Position numbers and translations under genes: made by a program. The notes under the pieces were generated by a model. It worked only from the letters and a program-made list of their open reading frames with translations. It did not search any database and was not told where the DNA came from. Shown piece by piece: positions 41,488 to 50,397 of a stretch of DNA of 64,000 bases (within the stretch, counting starts at the first letter, position 1; the number at the start of each line of letters is the position of its first letter). The stretch is taken from positions 57,685 through 121,684 of the forward strand of contig NZ_KZ679051.1 of the NCBI RefSeq assembly GCF_003024195.1, read 5' to 3'. The DNA is from Streptomyces dioscori (GTDB lineage: Bacteria > Actinomycetota > Actinomycetes > Streptomycetales > Streptomycetaceae).

Positions 41488-43893
41488 TTACGTGGGGTTG
41501 GTCTCGATCACTCCGACGCGGTCCGTCGCCGACTTGCCGAGGAGTGCCTGGCGCAGGGCGCCGACCACGTCCTGCGGGGTCACGGCGGTCTTCTTGCCGT
41601 TGCCCCGGGCGATCGTCACACCGTCGAACGCGCCGCCGTACAGCTCCTTGAGAGCGGGCAGGTCGTAGTAGTCGACCAGTTTGCCCTCGGGGGTCGCCTT
41701 GACGCCGAGGAACTTCCACAGGGAGTTCTCGGGGCTGAACTGGACCACCGCGGTGCCCGCCTTGACGGTCACGAGTCCGGACATCGCGGGCTGCGCGAAC
41801 TCCTTCATCATGCGGTCGACCTCGGCCTTGGAGACCTTGGGCTCCTTCGCCGTGGTCGGCACCTTCACGGGAGCCGACTTCCCGGTCTCCACCTGGGTGC
41901 GGTACGCGTCCTCGACGGCCTGGGTCGACCGGTCGATGTCGATGCCCTGGCCCGCCTTGCCGTAGACGGCGACGGCCTTGCCCGACTGGAACTTGATCGT
42001 GCCCTCGGTCGCCGAACCGGAGCCGCCCGCGGCCCCTTCGAGTGCGGCGGCGAGCTTCTCCTCGTCGACGGGCATCACGGGGGCGACGACGCGCTCCTGG
42101 CCGATCAGCGAGCCGATCACCGAGACGGGGTTGTAGTCGCTGCCCGCGGCGGCCCGCACCGTGGCCTGGCTGTCGAGCTGGAGCCCGGCCTGGTCCGGCT
42201 TGAGCGCGACGGTGTCGCCGTCGACCGACAGCTGGAGCGGCTTGGCGGCCGACGCCTTGAAGGCGTCGTCGAGCTTCTGGACGGCCTCGTCGCGCGTACC
42301 GCCGCCGATGTCCACACCGAGCACGCTGGTGCCCTTGGGGACGTCGGAGTGGTTCATGAGCAGTCCGGCGCCGTACGCGAGGCCGCCCAGGGTCACCACA
42401 CCGGTGACCAGGAGCACCAGCTTGTTGCGGCCCTTCTTCTTCTTGGGCCGCGCGGCGGCGGGCGCGGCCGGTGAGACCGGTTCCGGCAGCTTCGGGGGCT
42501 GGTGCGGCAGCGGTCCGTCGGTGTGCGCGCCCGGTCCGAACGGCGAGTTCGGGGCGGGGGGCACGACGGGGATGCCGCTGGTGAGGGTGTGTCCGGAGAC
42601 GTTCTCACCGGCGCCGCCGTAGCCCGGCGCGCCCGGTTCGGGCGCGGGGACCTGCGGAGTGAGGATCGCGGTGTCGTCGCTCAGCCCGCCACCGGGGCGA
42701 CCGGCGCCCGCGGGGGCACCGGAGAACGCGGAGCCGCTCTGGGCCCCCTTGCCACCGGGGAAGCCGGAGGCGTCCGGGGCGCCGGGAGCGCCCTGGCCGC
42801 CGGGGGCACGGTGGCTGCCGGGGCCCGCGGGCGCGCCGGGGTTGCCGGGAGCGCCCTGCCCGCCGGGAGCACGGTGGCCGCCGGAGCCCGCAGGAGCGCC
42901 GGAGCTGCCGGGGCCGCCAGGGCCGCCGAGAGCACGGTGACCGCCGGGCCCTGCCGGACCGCCGGGGAAGCCTTGACCGCCCTGACCGCCCTGACCGCCC
43001 GGGGCGCCGGGTGCCGCCAGGGGCGTGTCGCCGCTGACCGGGCCGCCGGTCGGACCAGTGGGCCCGCCCTGACCGTTCTGGCCGCCGTCGGAGAAGTACG
43101 GGAGTCCGTCGCGGCGCGGTTCGGCGCCGCCGTTGTCGCCCGCCTGGGCACCCGTCGGATACGGGGATCCGCCCGGCCCGGTGCCCAGCGGCCCCGCCGC
43201 CAGCGCCCGGGAGACGTCGAAGGAGCCGGTGCCGCCGCCGTGGCCGGGGGCCACGGGTCCGGTGCCGCCCGCGCCGGGCAGCCCCGCGCCGTTGGTACCG
43301 CCGCCGGGCCGTGCCCCGGGTGTGGCCGCGCCGCCGGGCCGCGCCGCGGGCGCGCCGGAGGGGCCAACTCCCCCACCGGCACCGGTCGCCGGGCCCTGGG
43401 CGCCCGAACCGGCGGCCATTCCGGCGCCGTTGGCGTTGCCGCCGCCCGGTCCGCCCTTGGGCGCACCGGCCTTGCGGGGGGCGAACCAGTCGCTCCGCTT
43501 CTCCTCGCCACCACCACCGCCGCCGGCACCACCGGCGCCGGGCATCGGGTGGGACCCCGTGTCGGAGTCCACGGGCCGGGTCGGAAGCGCGGCCGGTCCG
43601 GGCTCCGGGGCCGCGGACCCGGACGCACCTGTGGCGTCGGAGGACTCCGCGTTGGCCACGGGCGTGCGCACGACGACCGGCGGAATCGGCCGGGATCCGG
43701 GGATGTTGATGCGGATCCGCGTCGTCAGCGTGGTCTCGGTCTTGGGCTGTTCCGGCCGGTCACCGGCACTGCGCCCCGCGTCGGCGGCGCCGTCGGAAGC
43801 CATCGGCGTTCCGTACGGCGGAGTCCCCGACGGGTATGCGGTTCCCCCGCGCCCGTTGGGCCCGGAGGACGAACTGTCAGTTTCACGACTCAA
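41488..43893 (-). CDS. large membrane protein with peptidoglycan-binding domain
   Basis: An 801-residue protein from TTG 43893 (LSRETDSSSSGPNGRGG). AGGAGA precedes it with about 8-nt spacing, and upstream readings look non-coding. Residues 1-480 are cytoplasmic, Gly/Pro-rich and include a collagen-like stretch of about 100 residues (GQGGQGGQGFPGGPAGPGGH type). After KKKKGRNK a single membrane helix (about 488-508) leads to an outer region that fits the peptidoglycan-binding PG_binding_4 domain (PVKGTSVLGVDIGG-like start, then DRMMKEFAQPAMSGLVTVKA). Likely anchors or senses peptidoglycan. Its operon partners are unclear; the next genes upstream are DUF6113 and mshB. Confidence 0.8.
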   Translation of the reverse strand: MSRETDSSSSGPNGRGGTAYPSGTPPYGTPMASDGAADAGRSAGDRPEQPKTETTLTTRIRINIPGSRPIPPVVVRTPVANAESSDATGASGSAAPEPGPAALPTRPVDSDTGSHPMPGAGGAGGGGGGEEKRSDWFAPRKAGAPKGGPGGGNANGAGMAAGSGAQGPATGAGGGVGPSGAPAARPGGAATPGARPGGGTNGAGLPGAGGTGPVAPGHGGGTGSFDVSRALAAGPLGTGPGGSPYPTGAQAGDNGGAEPRRDGLPYFSDGGQNGQGGPTGPTGGPVSGDTPLAAPGAPGGQGGQGGQGFPGGPAGPGGHRALGGPGGPGSSGAPAGSGGHRAPGGQGAPGNPGAPAGPGSHRAPGGQGAPGAPDASGFPGGKGAQSGSAFSGAPAGAGRPGGGLSDDTAILTPQVPAPEPGAPGYGGAGENVSGHTLTSGIPVVPPAPNSPFGPGAHTDGPLPHQPPKLPEPVSPAAPAAARPKKKKGRNKLVLLVTGVVTLGGLAYGAGLLMNHSDVPKGTSVLGVDIGGGTRDEAVQKLDDAFKASAAKPLQLSVDGDTVALKPDQAGLQLDSQATVRAAAGSDYNPVSVIGSLIGQERVVAPVMPVDEEKLAAALEGAAGGSGSATEGTIKFQSGKAVAVYGKAGQGIDIDRSTQAVEDAYRTQVETGKSAPVKVPTTAKEPKVSKAEVDRMMKEFAQPAMSGLVTVKAGTAVVQFSPENSLWKFLGVKATPEGKLVDYYDLPALKELYGGAFDGVTIARGNGKKTAVTPQDVVGALRQALLGKSATDRVGVIETNPT

Positions 43894-44065
43894 GGCAGGT
43901 TCTCCTGGTTGGCTCCACCGCCCGGTTACTCGACCTCGACCTCGACCTCGATTCGGGCGGCTCGGCGGCGCGCTCCACCATACTGGCCACTTGTCCCCCT
44001 CATTTTGCGGCCGTCGGGGAAACCCACACCGGACGTGCACCTGCGCGCTGTGGCGAAGTGGTACG

Positions 44066-44521
44066 TCACTTGCCAAGTCGGGCGGCGGCGCCGCCCGGTT
44101 GCCGTCCCTGGCCAAGGGTGGCGCACATCACAGCCACGGCCATCCCGCCCAGCAGGAAGAGATAGGAGCCCGCTCCCGCGGCGAAGAGGAAGTCGCCCTC
44201 GGGGCGGCTGGCGGTGAGCAGGACGACCGCGATCATCCAGCCTGCGGCGGGTGCGACCGCCCCGGCCCGGCCGCCGGTCGCACGCGAGCCCCCGAGGAAC
44301 AGGCCCGCCGCACCGGCCAGCGCGAGCAGCAGCCCGCCCGGGAACCAGCCCGACTGGACCAGCGCCCCGGCCACCGCGACCACGGCGCCGAGGACGAAGA
44401 GGCCCAGGTGGACGACGATCCGGACGGCCGAGGGCGGGCTCAGGGGCTGGGTGAGCATGGTGCCCGCGTTCGACCGGTCCGCGTACGAACGGTTCGCGTT
44501 CGACCTGTTCGCCGCGTTCAT
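44066..44521 (-). CDS. DUF6113 family membrane protein
   Basis: A 151-residue protein whose ATG (44521) overlaps the mshB stop by 4 bp (ATGA), so the two are coupled. It begins MNAANRSNANRSYADRSNAG, an Asn-Arg-Ser repeat. It has four predicted membrane helices (for example VVHLGLFVLGAVVAVAGALV and FLFAAGAGSYLFLLGGMAVA). The constant pairing with mshB is the best clue, but no mycothiol-related function can be read from the sequence. Confidence 0.78.
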   Translation of the reverse strand: MNAANRSNANRSYADRSNAGTMLTQPLSPPSAVRIVVHLGLFVLGAVVAVAGALVQSGWFPGGLLLALAGAAGLFLGGSRATGGRAGAVAPAAGWMIAVVLLTASRPEGDFLFAAGAGSYLFLLGGMAVAVMCATLGQGRQPGGAAARLGK

Positions 44522-45471
44522 CGGGTACCGCCCTCGGTGGTTGCTTCTGTGATCTCTGCGAATGCGCTGTCCGTGAAGGTGCTCTCCGCGGACAGGTCCG
44601 TGATGCCCGCGAACAGATCGGTCTCCCGGCCCGTCCCGGCACGTTCGCCGCGCACCAACTCGTAGTACTCCACAAGGAAGAGGGGCTGCGCGAGCCGGTT
44701 GGAGAGGGCGAACCATGGTTCGGCGACCTCGATCTGGGTGGCGTGCGCGCGCATCGCGGCGGCCTTGGCCGCCGCCCGGTCGGTGCCGTCGATCTCCGTG
44801 GTGACCACCGGGTCGTCCACCACACCCGGCACGTCGTCGAGTGTCGCGGCGGCGGGGAACGGCAGCTCGTCGAGTACGTCCTTCAGGCGGGCGAAGCCCT
44901 CCTCGGCGACGGAACGCGGCACGCGGTTCCAGTAGATCTTCGCGATCGTCCACGGTGCGCCGAGGTCGGTCCTGAAGTCCGGCTCGGCCGCCAGATCGGC
45001 GGCGCGCATGGCGACGCGGTGGGCCTGGATGTGATCCGGGTGGCCGTATCCGCCGTCCGGGTCGTAGGTGACGAGCACGTGGGGGCGTACCTCACGGATC
45101 ACGCCGACCAGATGCGCGGCGGCCTCGTCCACGTCCGCGCGCCAGAAGCAGCGCGGGTTGTCGTTGTCCGGGAGGCCCATCATCCCGGAGTCCTCGTAGC
45201 GGCCGGCGCCGCCGAGCGAACGGGCGTCCCGCACACCCAGCTCATGCATCGCCTCGGCGAGCTCCGCCAGGCGGTGCTCGCCGAGGCGTTCTCCCGACAG
45301 ATGCGCGAGTCCGGGCGGAATGACCTCGCCCAGTTCGCCCCGTGTGCAGGTCACGAGGGTGACCTGGGCGCCCGTGGCCGCGTACCTGGCCATGGTGGCG
45401 CCGTTGTTGATCGCCTCGTCGTCCGGGTGCGCGTGCACCAGGAGCAGACGCCCGGCGGGCAGTTCCGTCAT
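44518..45471 (-). CDS. mshB: mycothiol deacetylase MshB
   Basis: A 317-residue LmbE/PIG-L family zinc deacetylase starting MTELPAGRLLLVHAHPDDEA. Zinc ligands are His15 and Asp18 (AHPDDE) and the His of GHPDHIQAHR. The substrate-binding Arg/Asp region (DVDEAAAHLVGVIREVRPHV) is present. It removes acetate from GlcNAc-Ins to give GlcN-Ins, the second committed step of mycothiol synthesis, in the cytoplasm. It belongs to the MshB rather than the Mca (mycothiol S-conjugate amidase) group judging by the DARSLGGAGRYEDSGMMG segment. The downstream DUF6113 gene is translationally coupled. Confidence 0.93.
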   Translation of the reverse strand: MTELPAGRLLLVHAHPDDEAINNGATMARYAATGAQVTLVTCTRGELGEVIPPGLAHLSGERLGEHRLAELAEAMHELGVRDARSLGGAGRYEDSGMMGLPDNDNPRCFWRADVDEAAAHLVGVIREVRPHVLVTYDPDGGYGHPDHIQAHRVAMRAADLAAEPDFRTDLGAPWTIAKIYWNRVPRSVAEEGFARLKDVLDELPFPAAATLDDVPGVVDDPVVTTEIDGTDRAAAKAAAMRAHATQIEVAEPWFALSNRLAQPLFLVEYYELVRGERAGTGRETDLFAGITDLSAESTFTDSAFAEITEATTEGGTR

Positions 45472-45705
45472 GCCCTCACCCTACGAGGCACGCACGCCGG
45501 AACGGCACGTGCCCGGCGGTCCGCCCGTCACTCGTTGTCGTCGAGGACGGGGGGCGACGGCGAGCGCGATCCGGTCGACACGGTCGACCCGGACGCTCCA
45601 GCCGGGCGGCGGCACCGAGGACGGCACCGGGGGCGGGGCGGGCGGGGTCGCGGGCGCAGAGAAGAAGGCCGTTGCCGTGTGCCTCAGGCTCCCGCAGGGC
45701 GGCGG

Positions 45706-46173
45706 CTACACGGTGCCCCTGTCACCGCACCCCGCGCGGTCGGGTTCCGGTGACGGATTCAGCTCCGCCCAGACCGTCTTCCGGGGATGCGGACCCCGGG
45801 TGACGCCCCAACGGTCGGCGAGGGCCTCCACGAGGACGAGTCCCCGGCCCGACTCGCTGTCGGGGTCGAGGCCCTGCGGTCGCGGCAGCAACTCTCCGCA
45901 CGTGTCGGTCACCTCGATGCGCAGGGTCTCCGCGACGACAGCGAGCGTGAGCCGGAAGTCCCGGCCGTTCACGCGGCCGTGGGTGGCCGCGTTGGCGGCG
46001 AGTTCGGCGACGAGGTGGCGTGCCGGGTCCAACGGGAGTTGCCAGGCACGCAGTTGCTCCGTGGCGAGCAGGCGGGCGAGGCGGGCCCCGCGGGGCGTGG
46101 GAGACAGCTGCACGCTGAAGGTGCGGGTGGGGCGGGCGAGTCCAGCCTCGGCGGCGGCGGTTTCTTGGATCAC
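45706..46173 (-). CDS. GHKL ATPase, RsbW/SpoIIAB-like regulatory protein
   Basis: A 155-residue protein from GTG 46173. It has a Bergerat-type ATP site: N-box ELAANAATHGRVNGRD (about 57-72), the D-box VTDTCGELLPRPQG and the G-box ESGRGLVLVEALADRWGV. Anti-sigma-type kinases of this kind are common in Streptomyces. It is divergent from a DUF5753 HTH gene and two DUF397 genes, the arrangement known from whiJ-like loci, where the ATPase, HTH and DUF397 proteins act together. No sigma factor is adjacent. Target unknown. Confidence 0.85.
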   Translation of the reverse strand: MIQETAAAEAGLARPTRTFSVQLSPTPRGARLARLLATEQLRAWQLPLDPARHLVAELAANAATHGRVNGRDFRLTLAVVAETLRIEVTDTCGELLPRPQGLDPDSESGRGLVLVEALADRWGVTRGPHPRKTVWAELNPSPEPDRAGCGDRGTV

Positions 46174-46328
46174 GTCACTCAGAGTGGCCGCACGCGCCTA
46201 CCGTGAACAGTGACGACGTCGATACGTACGGTGACTGTCCGGAGCTTGTCCGGCGCTGTCCGGGCTGTCGAGGCCACCCGTGCGGGTAGGGCGCGTTGAG
46301 CAGTGGAGGACCGTCGGAGAGGCGCGCT

Positions 46329-47204
46329 ATGCACGTGGACAGTGGCGAAGGTCGGCTCAGGACCGAGGCGGACGAGCCGGGCTGGGAGGTCGACCCGGAC
46401 GACGACTGGGGCGTGGCGGTCGTGGCCACCGTCGGTCGGCAGCTGAAGCTGCGGCGGGAGGCGGTGGGGATGCGGGCCGCCGACTTCGGCATCGCCGTCG
46501 GGTACGGCGAGGACATGGTCTACAAGATCGAGGGCGGGAAGCGGATTCCGCAGCCCGAGTACCTGGACAGGGCGGACGAGGTGCTGGGGGCGGGCGGGTT
46601 GCTCTCGGCGATGAAGGAGGACGTGAGGAAGGTCCGGTACCCCAAGAAGGTGCGTGAGCTGGGGAAGCTGGAGAGCAAGGCGATCGAGATCGGCGTGTAC
46701 GAGTGCAACATCATCGCGGGACTGTTGCAGACGCCGGAACATGCGCGGGCCGTGATCGGCGCGGCTCAGCCTCCGTACTCGCCGGATGACGTGGAGCGCA
46801 TGGTGGCCGCACGCCTGGCCCGGCAGTCGGTCTTCGAACGCGATCCGGCCCCGTCGATCCACTTCGTGTTGGAGGAGGCGGTGTTGCGGCGGCCCATCGG
46901 AGGCACAATGGTTAAGCGACAGCAGCTCGAACACCTGCGTGAGGTCGCTCAGCGCCACAACGTCGTGCTTCAGGTGATGCCGATGAACTGCGAGGTCCAT
47001 TCCGGCTTGGACGGACGCGTCGAGGTTCTGAAGTTCCCGGACGGTTCCGCCGTTGGGAGATCTGACGGCACGTTCAACGGCCGCCCGACCTCAGATCCGA
47101 AGCAGTTGCGCGTCCTTGAGCTGCGGTATGGCACCATCCGGGCCCAGGCTCTCTCTCCGCGAGAGTCACTGGCCTTCATCGAGCAACTGCTGGGAGAAAC
47201 ATGA
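46329..47204 (+). CDS. XRE-family HTH / DUF5753 regulator (WhiJ-like)
   Basis: A 291-residue protein from ATG 46329 (MHVDSGEGRLRTEADEPGW), after a GAGAGG site. Residues about 33-85 form an XRE-type helix-turn-helix (GRQLKLRREAVGMRAADFGI, then YKIEGGKRIPQPEYL). Residues 110-285 match DUF5753 (ECNIIAGLLQTPEHARAVIG, FVLEEAVLRRPIGG, LRVLELRYGTIRAQALSPRE). Such proteins bind DNA and are thought to be modulated by their DUF397 partner. The stop overlaps the first DUF397 gene by 4 bp. Related loci control development or antibiotic production. Confidence 0.9.
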   Translation: MHVDSGEGRLRTEADEPGWEVDPDDDWGVAVVATVGRQLKLRREAVGMRAADFGIAVGYGEDMVYKIEGGKRIPQPEYLDRADEVLGAGGLLSAMKEDVRKVRYPKKVRELGKLESKAIEIGVYECNIIAGLLQTPEHARAVIGAAQPPYSPDDVERMVAARLARQSVFERDPAPSIHFVLEEAVLRRPIGGTMVKRQQLEHLREVAQRHNVVLQVMPMNCEVHSGLDGRVEVLKFPDGSAVGRSDGTFNGRPTSDPKQLRVLELRYGTIRAQALSPRESLAFIEQLLGET

Positions 47205-47410
47205 TCCGCAGGGCCCCCGCAGGGGACGCCTCCGAGCTGGCGTGGTTCAAAAGCAGCTACAGCGGCGGCAACGACGGCGAGTCGTGCGTCGAACTCGCCA
47301 CCACCCCCGGCACCATCCACGTCCGCGACTCCAAGGACATGGACGGCCCCCGCCTGGCCTTCTCCCCCGACACGTGGTCGGCCTTCGTGCCGTACGCGTC
47401 CGAAGGCTGA
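47201..47410 (+). CDS. DUF397 protein, copy 1
   Basis: A 69-residue DUF397 protein (MIRRAPAGDASELAWFKSSY, SGGNDGESCVELATTPGT, HVRDSKDMDG). Its ATG overlaps the stop of the HTH gene (ATGA), with GGGAGAAAC as ribosome site. WFKSSYSGGNDGESCVELA is the family signature. Small partner proteins of this type counteract their HTH regulator. Nearly the same sequence is repeated 245 bp downstream. Confidence 0.9.
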   Translation: MIRRAPAGDASELAWFKSSYSGGNDGESCVELATTPGTIHVRDSKDMDGPRLAFSPDTWSAFVPYASEG

Positions 47411-47445
47411 CCCGAAGGGTCGGTCGCACAACCGCTGGGAGAAAC

Positions 47446-47655
47446 ATGATCCGCAAGGCCCCCGCAGGGGACGCCTCCGAGCTGGCGTGGTTCAAGAGCA
47501 GTCACAGCGGCGGCACCAACGGCGAGTCGTGCGTCGAACTCGCCGTTACCCCCGGCACCGTCCACGTCCGCGACTCCAAGGACATCGCAGGCCCCCGGCT
47601 GGCCCTCACGCCGGAAGCGTGGGCCCGCTTCGTACCGTACGCGGCTACGGGCTGA
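47446..47655 (+). CDS. DUF397 protein, copy 2 (tandem duplicate)
   Basis: A 69-residue protein identical to copy 1 at 53 of 69 positions. The DNA match begins in the ribosome-binding region (CTGGGAGAAACATGATCCGC) and stays almost perfect for the first 60-70 bp of the gene. It then falls, with amino acid changes clustered in the C-terminal half (IAGPRLALTPEAWARFVPYA). So the pair arose by tandem duplication that took the ribosome site along, then diverged. It may bind a different partner or form a heterodimer. Confidence 0.9.
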   Translation: MIRKAPAGDASELAWFKSSHSGGTNGESCVELAVTPGTVHVRDSKDIAGPRLALTPEAWARFVPYAATG

Positions 47656-47743
47656 CACGGCCCGGCCGGCACGGCCGCCCGGCGTGGAACGCCAGAAGTG
47701 GGCCCCGGCCTCCCGCGGCCCAGAGCCCACTCCCGAACCGGGG

Positions 47744-47938
47744 TCAGAACTTGATGTCCCCGATCATGCCGGCGATGTTCGTGGTCAGCTCGTTGATCGT
47801 CGGGGCGATCGTCGAGCTCGCCAGGTAGAAGCCGAGCAGGACACAGACGATGGCGTGAGGCGCCTTCAGACCTGATTTCTTGACCAGGATGAAGACGATG
47901 ATCGCCAGTAGCACCACCGCCGAAATCGAAAGTGCCAC
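47744..47938 (-). CDS. small two-helix membrane protein
   Basis: A 64-residue protein from GTG 47938, 7 nt after the strong GGAGGTGA. Two membrane segments (VALSISAVVLLAIIVFILV and APHAIVCVLLGFYLASSTIA) flank a KKSGLK turn. The C-terminus is TINELTTNIAGMIGDIKF. Closely similar small proteins occur widely in Streptomyces, often near transfer or regulatory loci. Function unknown. Confidence 0.8.
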   Translation of the reverse strand: MALSISAVVLLAIIVFILVKKSGLKAPHAIVCVLLGFYLASSTIAPTINELTTNIAGMIGDIKF

Positions 47939-48121
47939 GGCGGCTCACCTCCAAAGATCCCAGGGACAACGGGGGGTGGGGTCGAACATTGGGGGGCAAC
48001 AAATCCGTGCAACGGTCAGCAGGTTGATACCCACACAGCGCTAGTGATCATAACTATTCGTGCGTGCGCATTGATCGGCGCACGGCCGCACAAGGGGGCG
48101 CATGGCCAATATGGTCGGAGC

Positions 48122-50278
48122 ATGACGACCGAGCCTCTCTCCTTCCCGCGCCGGCAGGCGCGCACCCTGCGTTTCACGCTGGGCGCGCCCCGCGCGTTCA
48201 CCGTGGCGCCCGATGGTTCCCGTGTGGTGTTCCTGCGGTCCTCGTCCGGCACGGACCGGGCGAACCAGCTGTGGGTCCTCGACGTGGCGAGCGGCAAGGA
48301 GCGCCCGGCGGCCGACCCGGGGGCGCTCCTCGGGGGCTCCTCCGAGCGGCTCCCGGCGGCGGAACGGGCCCGGCGCGAGCGCAGCCGTGAGGGGGGCGCG
48401 GGCATCGTCGGCTATGCCACGGACGCCGCCGTGGAGGTCGCGTCCTTCGCCCTGTCGGGGCGGCTCTTCACCGCCGAGCTGAGGGCCGGAACCGCCCGTG
48501 AACTGCGGGTTCGCGGACCGGTGATCGACCCCCGCCCGTCCCCCGACGGACGGCTCGTCGCGTACGTCGCCGGGGGCACCCTGCGCGTCGTCGGCGCCGA
48601 GGGCGAGGACGACCGGGCGCTCGCGGAGCCGGAGTCGGACACGGTGACCTACGGGCTCGCCGAGTTCGTCGCGGCCGAGGAGATGGGCCGCTCGCGGGGC
48701 TTCTGGTGGTCGCCGGAGTCGGACCGGCTGCTGGTGGCGCGGGCCGACGACGCCCCCGTACGCCGCTGGTGGATCTCCGACCCCGCGCATCCCGGGCGGG
48801 AGCCGCAGCAGGTCGCGTATCCGGCGGCGGGCACCGACAACGCGGAGGTCCGGCTTTTCGTACTGGGGCTCGACGGGGCACGTACGGAGGTCCGGTGGGA
48901 CCGGGCCCGCTACCCGTATCTGGCGCGAGTGCACTGGTCGGCCGCCGGGGCCCCGCTGCTGCTGGTCCAGGCGCGCGACCAGGCGAGTCAGCTCTATCTG
49001 GCCGTCGATCCGGACTCCGGGACGACCAGGATGGTGCACGCGGACGAAGATCCGATTTGGCTTGATCTTTTCCCTGGGGTGCCGAGCTGGAGCCCGAGCG
49101 GACAGCTCGTGCGGATCGCCGACGAGGGAGGGGCGCGTGTGCTGGCCGTGGGCGAACGCCCCCTCACGGGACCGCAGTTGCACGTGCGCGCCGTGCTCGA
49201 CGTGTCCGACGACGACGTGCTCGTGTCTGCGTCGGCCGGCGCGGACGCGGCCGACCCCGAGATCGGGGAGGTGCACGTCTACCGGGTCAACGACCTCGGC
49301 ATGGAGCGGATCTCCCAGGAGCCCGGCGTGCACTCGGCGGTGCGGGCGGGCGGTGTGACCGTCCTCGTGTCGGCCGTGCCCGACCGGCCCGGGGCGCAGG
49401 TCAAGGTGGTCCGCGACGGGGGCCGGAAGGCGGCGGGGAGCGGCCGGGCCGGCGGTCGTACGGAGGCGGTGACCGTGGCCTCGTACGCCGAACATCCCGG
49501 AATGAGCCCGCGCGTGCACCTCACGGAAGCCGGTGAGCGCCGGGTACCGTGCGCCGTCGTGCTCCCCACGGGCTACACCGAGGGTCCGCTGCCGGTGCTC
49601 ATGGATCCCTACGGCGGGCCGCACGGGCAGCGGGTCCTGGCGGCGCACAACGCGTACCTCGCGCCCCAGTGGTTCGCCGATCAGGGCTTCGCCGTGATCG
49701 TGGCGGACGGGCGCGGCATGCCGGGCCGCTCACCGGCCTGGGAGAAGGCGGTCAAGGACGATCTGGCGACGGTCGTCCTCGACGACCAGATCCACGCGCT
49801 CCACGCCCTCGCCGAGCGCTTCCCCCTGGACCTGACCCGGGTGGCGATCCGCGGCTGGTCGTTCGGCGGCTATCTCGCGGGGCTCGCGGCGCTGCGCCGC
49901 CCCGACGTCTTCCACGCGGCCGTGGTGGGCGCGCCCGTCACCGACCAGCGGCTGTACGACACGCACTACACGGAGCGGTACCTGGGCGATCCCAACCGGC
50001 AGCCCGAGGTGTACGCGGCGAACTCGCTGATCGACGACGACGGTCTGGTCGGGGCGGTCGAACCGGCGCGGCCCATGATGATCGTGCACGGTCTCGCCGA
50101 CGACAACGTGGTGGTCGCGCACTCCCTGCGGCTGTCCTCCGCGCTGCTGGCCGCGGGCCGTCCGCACGAGGTGCTGCCGCTGTCCGGGGTCACGCACATG
50201 ACCCCGCAGGAAGAGGTCGCGGAGAATCTGCTGCTGCTCCAGGTGGACTTCCTGAAGCGGTCGCTGGGCCTGCGGTAG
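48122..50278 (+). CDS. S9 family (DPP-IV/prolyl oligopeptidase-type) peptidase
   Basis: A 718-residue protein from ATG 48122 (MTTEPLSFPRRQARTLRFTL). Residues 1-430 are the beta-propeller domain, of the DPP-IV N-terminal type. The C-terminal alpha/beta hydrolase has Ser580 (GWSFGGY), Asp660/661 (HGLADDN) and His692 (GVTHMTP), a full triad. DPP-IV-specific sequence VLMDPYGGPHGQRV precedes it. It releases dipeptides or cleaves short proline-containing peptides. No signal peptide, so probably cytoplasmic. An AT-rich -10-like CATAACTATT (48049-48058) lies 64 bp upstream. The ribosome site before the ATG is poor. Confidence 0.9.
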   Translation: MTTEPLSFPRRQARTLRFTLGAPRAFTVAPDGSRVVFLRSSSGTDRANQLWVLDVASGKERPAADPGALLGGSSERLPAAERARRERSREGGAGIVGYATDAAVEVASFALSGRLFTAELRAGTARELRVRGPVIDPRPSPDGRLVAYVAGGTLRVVGAEGEDDRALAEPESDTVTYGLAEFVAAEEMGRSRGFWWSPESDRLLVARADDAPVRRWWISDPAHPGREPQQVAYPAAGTDNAEVRLFVLGLDGARTEVRWDRARYPYLARVHWSAAGAPLLLVQARDQASQLYLAVDPDSGTTRMVHADEDPIWLDLFPGVPSWSPSGQLVRIADEGGARVLAVGERPLTGPQLHVRAVLDVSDDDVLVSASAGADAADPEIGEVHVYRVNDLGMERISQEPGVHSAVRAGGVTVLVSAVPDRPGAQVKVVRDGGRKAAGSGRAGGRTEAVTVASYAEHPGMSPRVHLTEAGERRVPCAVVLPTGYTEGPLPVLMDPYGGPHGQRVLAAHNAYLAPQWFADQGFAVIVADGRGMPGRSPAWEKAVKDDLATVVLDDQIHALHALAERFPLDLTRVAIRGWSFGGYLAGLAALRRPDVFHAAVVGAPVTDQRLYDTHYTERYLGDPNRQPEVYAANSLIDDDGLVGAVEPARPMMIVHGLADDNVVVAHSLRLSSALLAAGRPHEVLPLSGVTHMTPQEEVAENLLLLQVDFLKRSLGLR

Positions 50279-50294
50279 GACCGGCGCACCGGGC

Positions 50295-50344
50295 GGCCGG
50301 GGTCCGGACGGCCGGGGTCCGGACGGCCGGGGTCCGGACGGCCG
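50295..50344. repeat. three 15-bp tandem repeats
   Basis: GGCCGGGGTCCGGAC repeated exactly three times (50295-50339) plus a partial fourth, each with the inner palindrome GTCCGGAC, between the convergent peptidase and tetR genes. A microsatellite-like array that could form cruciforms. Confidence 0.9.
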
Positions 50345-50397
50345 TACCGCCCTGCCGCCCTGCCGCCATGCGGCTGCGGCTGCGGCCCGCACGGCTC

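Noticed and set aside
42502..44217. Plus-strand frame opposite the peptidoglycan-binding protein.
   Set aside because: A complement of the Gly/Pro repeats with no independent start signal or conserved sequence.
45472..45705. A small gene in the gap between mshB and the GHKL ATPase.
   Set aside because: Minus-strand frames are either interrupted by stops or lack a start, and the plus-strand readings are antisense continuations. Only the mshB promoter region is supported.
48041..49648. 535-codon minus-strand frame opposite the S9 peptidase.
   Set aside because: His/Arg-rich antisense reading without family motifs.
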